Position numbers and translations under genes: made by a program. A DNA stretch of 53,751 bases from JACNIV01 sp965370415 (GTDB taxonomy: Bacteria; Cloacimonadota; Cloacimonadia; Cloacimonadales; TCS61): assembly GCA_965370415.1 (NCBI GenBank), contig CBDUTJ010000017.1, positions 1 through 53,751 on the forward strand. Direction: 5' to 3'. Shown here piece by piece: positions 45,370 through 53,751 of the stretch. The notes under the pieces are model-generated. The model saw nothing but the letters and a program-made list of their open reading frames with translations. It did not search any database and was not told where the DNA came from. How positions within the stretch are numbered: position 1 is the first letter of the stretch; every line of letters starts with the position of its first letter.

Positions 45370-48300
45370 ATGAAAGAGATTCTGTTGTTCTTTTTGTTTC
45401 TAATAATTACTACTTTTCTTTTTGCAGATTGGGTAGATATTTCTGAAAATTCAAGTCAGGAACTCTTCGATCACGTCTCCTATGGAATTGGTAGCACAGA
45501 AGTTAATTTTGCACTCGATGGCTATGAAATCGAAACCATAGAGATAGAAGGTGTTGAATATGAAAATATCTCCTATTGGAATGAAGGTGAATTCATAGAG
45601 ATCGGTAAACCTGCGTTACCGCGATTTTCAAGATTGATCGCCATTCCTGATGCTGGTAACGTTGAATTCGACATTATCTATACTGAGGAAGAGATCATCA
45701 GCAATGTGAATATCTTCCCCAAGCAGAACCTGAAAAGTGAAAGCCAACCCGTAGATAATGAGTTTGTGATCGACGAAGCTTTTTACAATAAAGGAGACGT
45801 TTTTCCGGGAAGAGTAGTGGAGATAGGTGAACCGGCTATCATGAGAGATTTCCGTGTCGTGAATGTAACCATAAATCCTTTTCAATATGATCCTCAGAAT
45901 AGAGAACTCCGAATTGTAAAAAGCGTTGACATTATAGTTAATACAAATGGCACAAACGGTGAGAATATCAAACAAGGCAACAAGAAATTATCCAGGTTCT
46001 TCGAGCCTATTTACAAAGCTTCGATCCTTAATTATGAATCTGTAAACATCCGTGAAGATGGATTTCAACAGCCCTGTTATCTTTTTATCTGTCCCGACGA
46101 TGCAACAATAACGGCTACTCTATCCACACTGGTAGATTGGAAACATCAGAAAGGATTTGAGGTGCATGTACAGGAATTTACCAGTGGAACGAGTTTCTAT
46201 ACGATCAAGGCCTTTGTTCAGAATGCATATGATACCTGGGAAAATCCACCGGAATTCATTTGTATTGTAGGTGATGCTGCAGGTTCTTATAATATTCCAA
46301 CAGACCATATGGGATATGGAGAAGGAGATCAGGGTTATGTTCGCCTGGAAGGGGGTGATATTTTAGCTGACGCTTTTATCGGTCGTTTATCCATTGCTTC
46401 TAACTTCAATTTACAGACGATTGTTTTTAAAATTTTAAATTATGAAAAAATTCCTTATATGAGTCAAACCGCCTGGTATGATAAAGCATTACTGGTTGGT
46501 GATCCCACAACTTATTCCGGCATTTCACCAAAATATACAAAACAGGCAATAAAGGAAATGATAAATTATAGTCATCCCGATATGAACTGTATAGAAGTAT
46601 ATTCCGGTTCTTTTGTTTCCCAGATGACCAGCAACCTGAATAGTGGAGTATCTTATTTTAATTATCGCGGTTATTGGGGTATGAGTGGGTGGAATACTTC
46701 ACATATTAATTCTCTATCAAATGGCTACATGATGCCCTTTGCAGTAGCACTAACCTGCGGAACCGGTGATTTTGAAGGTTACACCGATTGCATCAGTGAA
46801 GCTTTTCTGAAAGTAGGAAGTCCCGGCTCTCCAAAAGGAGCTATTGGTGCCATATGCACAGCTACGCTTTCAACACATACATGCTTTAATAATTGTGTGG
46901 ATGCTGGAATTTATTACGGTATTTTTGCAGATGGAATTTATCATATGGGTGGTGCCTTGAACAGGGGAAAATTGAATCTGTATCTTAATTACCCACAGAA
47001 TCCTGCTAATGCTGTTTATAATTTTTCTTACTGGAATAACTTAATGGGCGATCCGGGTTTGGAATTATGGACAAGCGTTCCCCAAGATATGGTTGTAAAT
47101 TATGATACACAGGTTGCTGTTGGCACTAATTACTTAGAAGTTATTGTAGAAAGTACAAATGGGCTTCCCCTTGAAAATGCCTGGGTTACTGCTCTTATGG
47201 GCAGCGATGATATCTTTGCTACAGGTTATACGGATGCAGAAGGGATGATTATTTTACCTATAGATGCTCAAATGCCGGGAAGTGTAAATTTAACCGCTAC
47301 AAAACATAATTATATTCCTCATCTTGGAAACTTCGATATCGGAAACACCGATAGGTTCGTGAATGTCTTTGCATTGAATATAGATGATGATACAAGTGGT
47401 AGTTCTTCTGGAAATGGAGATGGAATTGTCAATCCGGGAGAGAACATTGAATTGGGTGTGAGCCTTAAGAATTTTGGAACTTCCACAGCAAATTCCGTTA
47501 CAGCCACCATTTTTACTCAGGATGATTTTATTACCATAACCGATGCAACCGAAGACTATGGAAATATAGCTCCCGGCGCTTCAGTTTATTCATCCGATGA
47601 TTTTGATTTCTCTGTAGATAACGATGTACTCGGCGGAACAGAAATCAAACTCGATATCCTTATCGAAGACGCACTGGCTAATCAATGGACCGATGTAATA
47701 TACATTCCCGTAGAAGGTGCTAATCTTTATGCAATTGATTACACAGTAATAGGTGATCCAAATGGAATATTAGACCCCGGTGAAACAGTGGAACTGGAAG
47801 TAACTCTGGAAAATCTTGGTACAGTTGCTGCCAACGGCATAAGTGGAATTTTATCTTCACCCAACAACTACATCGTAATTGATGATGCAGATGGATATTT
47901 TGGAGATATATCTGCCGGAGGACAGGCTTCCAACAGCAGCAACAGGTTCATGGTAACCGCAAATGCGCAGGTAATACCGGGAAGTCAGTTTATTTTGGAA
48001 CTTGAACTTAATAATGCTCAAGGTTATAATAATATCGTTTCATTCCCAATAAACGTGGGAACTGTTTCCATCACCGATCCCGTTGGACCGGATGCCTATG
48101 GTTATTACTGTTATGATGATGGAGATATTGATTATTATAATGTTCCGGTTTACGATTGGGTTGAAATCAATCCTGCTTTAGGAGGTTCGGGTACAAATCT
48201 GAATTTATACGATAACGGAAATTCAGGTGATACGGAAGATATAAGCCTGCCTATTACATTCCGATTTTATGGTGAGGAATATAGTACCATAACTGTTTGC

Positions 48301-51084
48301 TCAAATGGCTGGATAGCTCCCGGGCATACCGATATGGCTTCTTTTATGAACTGGAATATTCCGGGACCTTTGGGTCCATCTCCTATGATCGCTCCTTTCT
48401 GGGATGATCTCAAAGTTACTACCGGAGATGTTTTCTGGTATTATGATAATGCCCAGCATTATGTAGTGATAGAATGGGATCATGCACAGAATGAATACAA
48501 CAATGCCGAAGAAACTTTCCAGGTTTTACTTTACGATTCAAATTATTATCCTACATCCACAGGAGATAGCGAGATCAAGGTTCAATATAAAGTTGTAAAT
48601 AATGTAGATCAGGGAAATTATCCAAGTCAGCATGGTCAATATGCTACTGTAGGTTTGGAAGATCATTCCGGTACTATTGGTTTGGAATATACATTTAATA
48701 ATTCATACCCAACTGCGGCCAAAACATTACAGAACGAAATGGCACTTCTGTTTACTGGACCTCCTATTCCTTTTGAAGAACCATTCCTGGTTCTTGGCGG
48801 TTTAATTATCAATGACAGTAATGGAAATGGGCAGATAGATTATGCCGAAGATATTGGCTTGGGAGTTACATTAAATAACCTGGGAGAAAATCCGGCAACG
48901 GGTGTTTCTGCTATTATTTCCACAACCGATCCTTATATTACACTGACCCAGGATACTTCTAATTACAATACAATTAGCGGTGGTGGTTCCGGTACAAATA
49001 TCACAGATTTTGAATTAACTATCGCAGAAAATTGTCCCGATGGTCATATTGCGTTTTTTGAAATAGCAGTAACAAGTAATGAAGATAACTGGGATCTAAA
49101 TTTTACTCTTCTTTTGAATGCACCGGAAATTGACTTTGTCTCTGTATTTGTGAATGACGGACAAAATAATATTCTTGATCCGGGTGAAACCGTCGACCTT
49201 CTGGTCTCTTTTGAAAATGCAGGTGGTAGTGCAGGTTATAATGTGGAATCTTTGATAACTTCATCTGATCCGTATATTACTTTAAATTCTGTTAATTATA
49301 GCTTTGGAACATTTTCCTCAGGAGCAATAGCTACTGCTATTTATAATGTAACTGCTTCTGCATCAGCTCCAGTGGGACATATCGTAATGATAGAATGGGA
49401 AATAACAGGTGAATTTAATTATGCAAATAATGGAGAATTTGGAGTTGCCATTTCCCAGATTCCGGTTATGATCGAAGAACATTTTAATACTTTCCCACCA
49501 ACCGGCTGGACAACAATTTCAACTTCAGGGCAGATCAACTGGGGAGGTTCCAGCTCAAATTATGCTGGAGGAACAGCACCTGAAGCCCGGTTCTACTGGT
49601 CACCTTCAACTACGGCAGTTCAAAGATTGATAACAATGCCAATTAATACAATAGGATCCAGTACTCTGGATCTGGAATTCAAACATTATATAAGCGATTT
49701 CAGTGGAGGTTATGATATTCGGTTAGAAACGACCTCTGATGGTACAAATTGGAATACTGTTCAAAGCTGGCCTGCAGCAAATTTACCTGCAACAACTGAA
49801 AATATCATAGTAGATAATAATGATGTAGGTTCATCTACTTTTCAACTTGCCTTTACCTTTGATGGTTATTCCTGGAATATCAATTACTGGTATGTGGATG
49901 ATGTTTATATCGAAAGCGGTACTCCCCAGAATATGGGATATCTTGAAGGTGAAGTAACGTTATCCGGTGGTACCGGCAATATTCAGGATGTAGAAATCGT
50001 AGCCGGTAGTTTCATGACCCATCCTGATGAGAATGGTGATTATTTAATACCACTCGTTCCGGGAACCTATGATGTTACTGCCAGCCTGGCAGGATATGAA
50101 ACTATTACCGTAAATGATGTTTCCATAGCAGCGAATCAAACGACAACAGTTGATTTTGAATTAACCTACCTGGAGATACCTATAAATCTATCTGTTACTG
50201 CAATAACTAATGATGTTACTCTTGAATGGGAAATGCCGGAAACTACTGATATTGGCAGACAGATTTTTGAACCTCGCAGAGCTGCTTTAATGACCGATAG
50301 AGTAAGAGAACGAAACTCGGAAATAAACGAAAATATCGATTCTTCAACTCGTTCGCTCACCGGTTTTAAAATTTATCGTAACGGTTCTGAAATTGCTGAA
50401 ATAACAGACCCTGGTACTATGACCTACTTCGATGAATTTCTAAATGCAGGTAATTATTCGTACTATGTTACAGCAATCTATGACGGCATGAACGAGTCTC
50501 TTCCTTCCAATATAGAAGAAATCACGATAATTCTTGCTCCACCAACTCAGCTTTCCGCATCATCACAACCACCGGATATTGTATTGGATTGGATAGCTCC
50601 CGAAGAGGGAAGAAACCTGACAGGATACAAGGTTTATCGTGATGGAGAAGAAATTGCAGAAGTGATAGATGTGACCTATACTGACGAGAATGTTCCTAAT
50701 GGTAATTATACATATTATGTTACTGCTGTATATGGTGGTTATGAATCCGAACCTTCAAATGAGGTAACCCTGGAACATACGGAAGTAAATTTGAATATCG
50801 TTCCGCTTACCACTTATTTGAATGGCAATCATCCTAACCCGTTCAACCCGGAAACCAGGATAAGCTTTGCTTTAAGTTCCGCTTCTAAAACCGCTATCCA
50901 GATTTATAATATTAAGGGTGAGAAAGTTCGAACCCTGGTAAATGAACAACTTGATGCGGGTTATCATTTTGTTATCTGGAGTGGTACAGATGATAATGGT
51001 AGAAGCGTTGCCAGTGGAATTTATTTCTACAAATTCAAAACAGATAACTTCAGCAAAACTAAAAAGATGCTTCTGCTGAAATAA
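45370..51084 (+). CDS. Gingipain-family (C25) multidomain secreted protein with sorting tail
   Basis: A 1904-residue protein with signal peptide MKEILLFFLFLIITTFLFAD. The N-terminal domain is almost that of 39183 and 51322. The C25 domain has ALTCGTGDF (Cys463), Tyr435 in NYRGYWGMSGW in place of His, and His503 in STHT. Downstream are CARDB-like units, the GYYCYDDGD beta-sandwich, NDSNGNGQIDYAEDIGLG (EF-hand-like), a MAM-like domain (1367-1520), a carboxypeptidase-regulatory-like domain (1523-1600) and two FnIII units with KIYRNGSEIAEI and KVYRDGEEIAEV. The tail is complete (HPNPFNPETRISFALS, then IKGEKVRTLV, YFYKFKTDNF, KKMLLLK). It is probably exported by a type IX-like route and attached or released at the surface. 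Proteolysis is doubtful without the usual His. Confidence 0.8.
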   Translation: MKEILLFFLFLIITTFLFADWVDISENSSQELFDHVSYGIGSTEVNFALDGYEIETIEIEGVEYENISYWNEGEFIEIGKPALPRFSRLIAIPDAGNVEFDIIYTEEEIISNVNIFPKQNLKSESQPVDNEFVIDEAFYNKGDVFPGRVVEIGEPAIMRDFRVVNVTINPFQYDPQNRELRIVKSVDIIVNTNGTNGENIKQGNKKLSRFFEPIYKASILNYESVNIREDGFQQPCYLFICPDDATITATLSTLVDWKHQKGFEVHVQEFTSGTSFYTIKAFVQNAYDTWENPPEFICIVGDAAGSYNIPTDHMGYGEGDQGYVRLEGGDILADAFIGRLSIASNFNLQTIVFKILNYEKIPYMSQTAWYDKALLVGDPTTYSGISPKYTKQAIKEMINYSHPDMNCIEVYSGSFVSQMTSNLNSGVSYFNYRGYWGMSGWNTSHINSLSNGYMMPFAVALTCGTGDFEGYTDCISEAFLKVGSPGSPKGAIGAICTATLSTHTCFNNCVDAGIYYGIFADGIYHMGGALNRGKLNLYLNYPQNPANAVYNFSYWNNLMGDPGLELWTSVPQDMVVNYDTQVAVGTNYLEVIVESTNGLPLENAWVTALMGSDDIFATGYTDAEGMIILPIDAQMPGSVNLTATKHNYIPHLGNFDIGNTDRFVNVFALNIDDDTSGSSSGNGDGIVNPGENIELGVSLKNFGTSTANSVTATIFTQDDFITITDATEDYGNIAPGASVYSSDDFDFSVDNDVLGGTEIKLDILIEDALANQWTDVIYIPVEGANLYAIDYTVIGDPNGILDPGETVELEVTLENLGTVAANGISGILSSPNNYIVIDDADGYFGDISAGGQASNSSNRFMVTANAQVIPGSQFILELELNNAQGYNNIVSFPINVGTVSITDPVGPDAYGYYCYDDGDIDYYNVPVYDWVEINPALGGSGTNLNLYDNGNSGDTEDISLPITFRFYGEEYSTITVCSNGWIAPGHTDMASFMNWNIPGPLGPSPMIAPFWDDLKVTTGDVFWYYDNAQHYVVIEWDHAQNEYNNAEETFQVLLYDSNYYPTSTGDSEIKVQYKVVNNVDQGNYPSQHGQYATVGLEDHSGTIGLEYTFNNSYPTAAKTLQNEMALLFTGPPIPFEEPFLVLGGLIINDSNGNGQIDYAEDIGLGVTLNNLGENPATGVSAIISTTDPYITLTQDTSNYNTISGGGSGTNITDFELTIAENCPDGHIAFFEIAVTSNEDNWDLNFTLLLNAPEIDFVSVFVNDGQNNILDPGETVDLLVSFENAGGSAGYNVESLITSSDPYITLNSVNYSFGTFSSGAIATAIYNVTASASAPVGHIVMIEWEITGEFNYANNGEFGVAISQIPVMIEEHFNTFPPTGWTTISTSGQINWGGSSSNYAGGTAPEARFYWSPSTTAVQRLITMPINTIGSSTLDLEFKHYISDFSGGYDIRLETTSDGTNWNTVQSWPAANLPATTENIIVDNNDVGSSTFQLAFTFDGYSWNINYWYVDDVYIESGTPQNMGYLEGEVTLSGGTGNIQDVEIVAGSFMTHPDENGDYLIPLVPGTYDVTASLAGYETITVNDVSIAANQTTTVDFELTYLEIPINLSVTAITNDVTLEWEMPETTDIGRQIFEPRRAALMTDRVRERNSEINENIDSSTRSLTGFKIYRNGSEIAEITDPGTMTYFDEFLNAGNYSYYVTAIYDGMNESLPSNIEEITIILAPPTQLSASSQPPDIVLDWIAPEEGRNLTGYKVYRDGEEIAEVIDVTYTDENVPNGNYTYYVTAVYGGYESEPSNEVTLEHTEVNLNIVPLTTYLNGNHPNPFNPETRISFALSSASKTAIQIYNIKGEKVRTLVNEQLDAGYHFVIWSGTDDNGRSVASGIYFYKFKTDNFSKTKKMLLLK

Positions 51085-51103
51085 ATAATACAACCAAATA
51101 TTG

Positions 51104-51127
51104 AGCGGGTGTAAACCCGCTTTTTTG
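51104..51127 (+). terminator. Rho-independent terminator after the 45370 C25 gene
   Basis: Stem AGCGGGT/ACCCGCT with GTAA loop and a T-run; the same hairpin as at 38988. Confidence 0.9.
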
Positions 51128-51133
51128 TTTCTA

Positions 51134-51163
51134 CTCGTTCCCAAACCTCTGTTTGGGAACGAG
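51134..51163. repeat. 13-bp perfect palindrome, likely mobile or repeat-family hairpin
   Basis: CTCGTTCCCAAAC and GTTTGGGAACGAG flank a CTCT loop. The paralogous intergenic segment at 39016-39022 reads CTACGAG without it, so the hairpin was inserted or cleanly lost. It is GC-richer than its surroundings. Confidence 0.75.
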
Positions 51164-51266
51164 ATTTTCATGATGATAAAATAGCTTTGATTTTAAAATA
51201 CCTGTTTCATAATCAATTTGACAAATATCAGTTCTTACAATTTTAAGTGTTTCCTGATTATTATTG

Positions 51267-51284
51267 TTGGAATAAATATTGCAT
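51267..51284 (+). promoter_or_regulatory. Shared upstream element of exported-protein genes
   Basis: TTGGAATAAATATTGCAT, ending 37 bases before ATG 51322. The following TATAAT at 51292 could be a -10 box, but it is 19 bases from TTGGAA. Confidence 0.55.
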
Positions 51285-51321
51285 TAATTCTTATAATAAT
51301 TATTAATAATGGAGTAAAGTA

Positions 51322-53751
51322 ATGAAAGGAATTCTGTTGTTATTTGTATTTCTAATAATTACTACTTTTCTTTTTGCAGATTGGGTAGATATTTGTGAAA
51401 ATTCAAGTCAGGAACTTTTCGATCATGTCTCTTATGGAATTGGTAGCACAGAAGTAAATTTTGCGCTCGATGGCTATGAAATCGAAACTATAGATGTTGA
51501 GGGCATTGAATATAAAAAGATCTCATATTGGAACGAAGGAGAATTCATCGAGATAGGTAAACCTGCATTGCCGCGATTTTCCAGATTAATTGCCATTCCT
51601 GATGTCGGTAACGTCGAATTCGATATCATCTATACCGAGGAAGAGATCATCAGCAACGTGAATATCTTTCCCAGGCAGAACCTGCAAAGTGAAAGCCAAC
51701 CTGCAGATAATGAGTTTGTGATCGATGAAGCTTTTTACACTAATGGTGATATTTTTCCGGGAAGAGTAGTCGAGATTGGTGAACCAGCCATAATACGCGA
51801 TTTCCGAATCGTGAATGTAACCATAAATCCTTTTCAATATGATCCTCAGACTAAAGAACTCCGAATTGTAACAAATGTAGACATTGTAGTTAACACCAGC
51901 GGTATAACTGGAGAGAACATCAAACAAACCAATAGAAAATTATCCAGGTTCTTCGAACCTATTTACAAAGCTACAATTCTTAATTATGAATCTGTAAACA
52001 CCCGTGAAAACGGATTTCAACAGCCTTGCTATCTGTTTATTCATCCGAATGATACAATAATAGCAACTACTCTCGCCGGACTGGTTGATTGGAAACATCA
52101 GAAAGGATTTGAAGTACACACAGCCAGCACATCGCAGACGGGTACAACCAATACCTTAATAAAGAACTATATTCAAGATGCTTATAATACCTGGGAAAAT
52201 CCACCGGAATTTGTCTGTTTAGTAGGTGATGTGGGTGGTTCTTATAATATTCCAACTTTCTTCGAAACCTATTCGTGGTACAATGGCGAGGGTGATCACC
52301 CTTACGCACAATTGGAAGGTAATGATGTTCTGGAAGATGTCTTTATCGGGCGTATCTCAATTTCTTCGTATACAAATCTGCAAACTTATGTGGCAAAAGT
52401 ATTGTATTACGAGAAAGAACCATATATGGGAGAGACGGACTGGTATGATAGTTCTGTGATGGTGGGAGATCCAACTTATTCCGGTCCTTCAACAGTTTTC
52501 ACTAACCAATATATTGTTGAATTGATGGAAGAATATGCTCCGAATATTACTGCTACCGAAGTTTATACAGGGAATTATTCTAGTGCGATGGTAAGTAATT
52601 TGAATTCAGGGGTAAGTTATTTTAATTACCGTGGATATATTGGTATGAGCAATTTTGGGAATAGCCAGATTTATAATTTAAATAACGGGTTAAAGCTACC
52701 ATTTGCAGTATTCCTCACTTGTTCAACAGGAGGTTTTGCCTACGGAGAAAGCCGCAGCGAAGCCTTTATCCGGGCAGGTTCACCTTCTGCACAGAAGGGG
52801 GCAATAGCTGCAATTGGAACTGCAACCAGTGGTACACATACACAATTTAACAATTGCATCGATGCAGGTATGTTTTACGGTATTTTTGCTGATGGAATTT
52901 ACAATCCGGGTGGTGCTGTAAATCGAGGAAAACTTAGCTTGTATTTGAATTATCCACTGAACCCTGGTAATGCTGTGAACATCTTCTCGCATTGGAATAC
53001 TCTGATGGGAGATCCCGGAGTGGAATTGTGGACTGGTGTTCCGCAGGATATGATCGTAAATTACGATCCACAAATATCTATAGGTACAGATTACCTGGAA
53101 GTTATAGCTACAAACAATAATGGAGATCCTTTAGAAAATGCTTGGGTAACAGCATTGATGGGAGATGATGATATTTTCGCTACAGGTTATACAGATGCAG
53201 AAGGTTATATTGCCCTTCCGATTTATGCAGATATTCAGGGTTCTTCTTATCTCACTGTAACCAGTCACAATTATATTCCACATCTTGGTGAATTTGATAT
53301 TATTGAAACTGATAAATTCGTGAATGTTCTTGATATTATTATTGATGACGATAATTCCGGTACATCTTCCGGAAATAATGATGGTTTTATAAATCCCGGT
53401 GAATCTATCGAACTGAAAGTGGAACTGAAGAATTTCGGAACTCAAACAGCAAACTCGGTCTCGGCAGTTATTACTTCGGATGAAGGTTTTATTACAATTA
53501 CTGACAATAGTGAATTTTATGGAAATATAGCTCCCGGTAATTCGATTTATTCATCCGATGATTTTGATTTTACAGTGGATGAAAACACATTGGGCGATAC
53601 GGAATTAAGAATAGATATTACTATTGATGATAATGATGGAAACCAGTGGACAGATATCATCTTCCTGATAGTGGAAGGTGCAAATCTGGATGCAGTAGAT
53701 TATACAATATTAGATGGTGGTAACGGCTTTCTTGACCCAGGTGAAATAGTG
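51322..53751 (+). CDS. Gingipain-family (C25) secreted protein, cut by the window end
   Basis: An open frame of 810 codons with no stop before the window edge. Signal peptide MKGILLLFVFLIITTFLFAD is followed by the same N-terminal domain as 39183 and 45370, and a C25 domain with FLTCSTGGF (Cys467), Tyr439 in NYRGYIGMSNFG in place of the expected His, and His506 in GTHT. CARDB-like domains begin after residue 670 (NDGFINPGESIELKVELKNF) and a second one is cut at the edge. GGAG lies 9 bases before the ATG. Residues 255-290 (TASTSQTGTTNTLIKNYIQD) follow the 39183 version, not the 45370 one. Whether it has a sorting tail cannot be seen. Confidence 0.8.
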   Translation, partial: MKGILLLFVFLIITTFLFADWVDICENSSQELFDHVSYGIGSTEVNFALDGYEIETIDVEGIEYKKISYWNEGEFIEIGKPALPRFSRLIAIPDVGNVEFDIIYTEEEIISNVNIFPRQNLQSESQPADNEFVIDEAFYTNGDIFPGRVVEIGEPAIIRDFRIVNVTINPFQYDPQTKELRIVTNVDIVVNTSGITGENIKQTNRKLSRFFEPIYKATILNYESVNTRENGFQQPCYLFIHPNDTIIATTLAGLVDWKHQKGFEVHTASTSQTGTTNTLIKNYIQDAYNTWENPPEFVCLVGDVGGSYNIPTFFETYSWYNGEGDHPYAQLEGNDVLEDVFIGRISISSYTNLQTYVAKVLYYEKEPYMGETDWYDSSVMVGDPTYSGPSTVFTNQYIVELMEEYAPNITATEVYTGNYSSAMVSNLNSGVSYFNYRGYIGMSNFGNSQIYNLNNGLKLPFAVFLTCSTGGFAYGESRSEAFIRAGSPSAQKGAIAAIGTATSGTHTQFNNCIDAGMFYGIFADGIYNPGGAVNRGKLSLYLNYPLNPGNAVNIFSHWNTLMGDPGVELWTGVPQDMIVNYDPQISIGTDYLEVIATNNNGDPLENAWVTALMGDDDIFATGYTDAEGYIALPIYADIQGSSYLTVTSHNYIPHLGEFDIIETDKFVNVLDIIIDDDNSGTSSGNNDGFINPGESIELKVELKNFGTQTANSVSAVITSDEGFITITDNSEFYGNIAPGNSIYSSDDFDFTVDENTLGDTELRIDITIDDNDGNQWTDIIFLIVEGANLDAVDYTILDGGNGFLDPGEIV

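Larger units (their letters stand above)
51026..51258 (+). repeat. Duplicated 3'-end and intergenic segment, copy B
   Basis: Near-copy of 38915-39117: same gene end, same terminator and 95 identical bases after the insertion point. It differs mainly by a 26-base insertion (51135-51160) that forms a palindrome. Confidence 0.85.

Overview
The window is AT-rich DNA from a Gram-negative bacterium of the Fibrobacteres-Chlorobi-Bacteroidetes (FCB) type. The best guess is Candidatus Cloacimonadota (WWE1) or a close relative, a placement inferred from protein style and not from a marker-gene tree. The clues are giant exported proteins ending in type IX secretion-like tails (NYPNPFNP, then IKGEKVKTLV, YFYKF and KKMLLLK), many lipoproteins with fibronectin type III (FnIII) and LVIVD repeats, and gingipain-family (C25) proteins. 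UGA is a normal stop here: the gene ending at 36604 uses it. Almost everything lies on the + strand except a two-gene island at 22.5-24.0 kb.

Layout. (1) 0.1-2.3 kb: topB, whose start overlaps the stop of a truncated secreted-protein leader. (2) 2.7-4.9 kb: an unusual single-gene fusion of a periplasmic TAXI solute-binding domain, a pore-loop channel core and a cytoplasmic RCK/TrkA domain. It looks like a ligand-gated ion channel. (3) 5.3-11.7 kb: an envelope locus with an LPP20-type lipoprotein, an LPP20-like exported protein, an MltC-like lytic transglycosylase, an LPP20/NTF2-like protein and a PEGA-repeat membrane protein. (4) 11.7-21.4 kb: four lipoproteins sharing a leader and a post-cysteine YDNPFDP motif, built from FnIII arrays plus LVIVD propellers, a beta-helix or a small C-terminal domain. 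One carries exact 549-bp tandem duplications. (5) 21.6-24.0 kb: an accessory patch with a gene broken by one in-frame TGA, then, on the minus strand, a TIR-domain gene and a nuclease-like gene. Both look like gene cassettes because attC-like imperfect palindromes follow them. (6) 24.4-27.2 kb: a class III nucleotide cyclase with membrane segments and TPRs, followed by an orphan 3' piece of tRNA-Ala(GGC), a probable attachment-site scar.

(7) 27.6-39.0 kb: an operon for a propeller lipoprotein, a C25-family protein, a repeat-propeller protein and an M14 carboxypeptidase. The last three have sorting tails. A strong terminator ends it. (8) 39.2-53.75 kb: three more giant C25-family genes in tandem, the last cut by the window edge. 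All four C25 copies keep the active-site Cys but have Tyr where the catalytic His of the GHG motif is expected. The paralogues are mosaics of shared segments. Four of these export units share an 18-bp upstream element at a near-constant distance from the start codon.

Working view (inference): this is a surface and secretion region. Secreted peptidase-like proteins, a carboxypeptidase and anchored adhesive or propeller lipoproteins would work outside the cell, while the LPP20/MltC/PEGA locus would maintain the envelope. The channel fusion and cyclase are signalling proteins, and the TIR/nuclease patch is a likely defence insertion.
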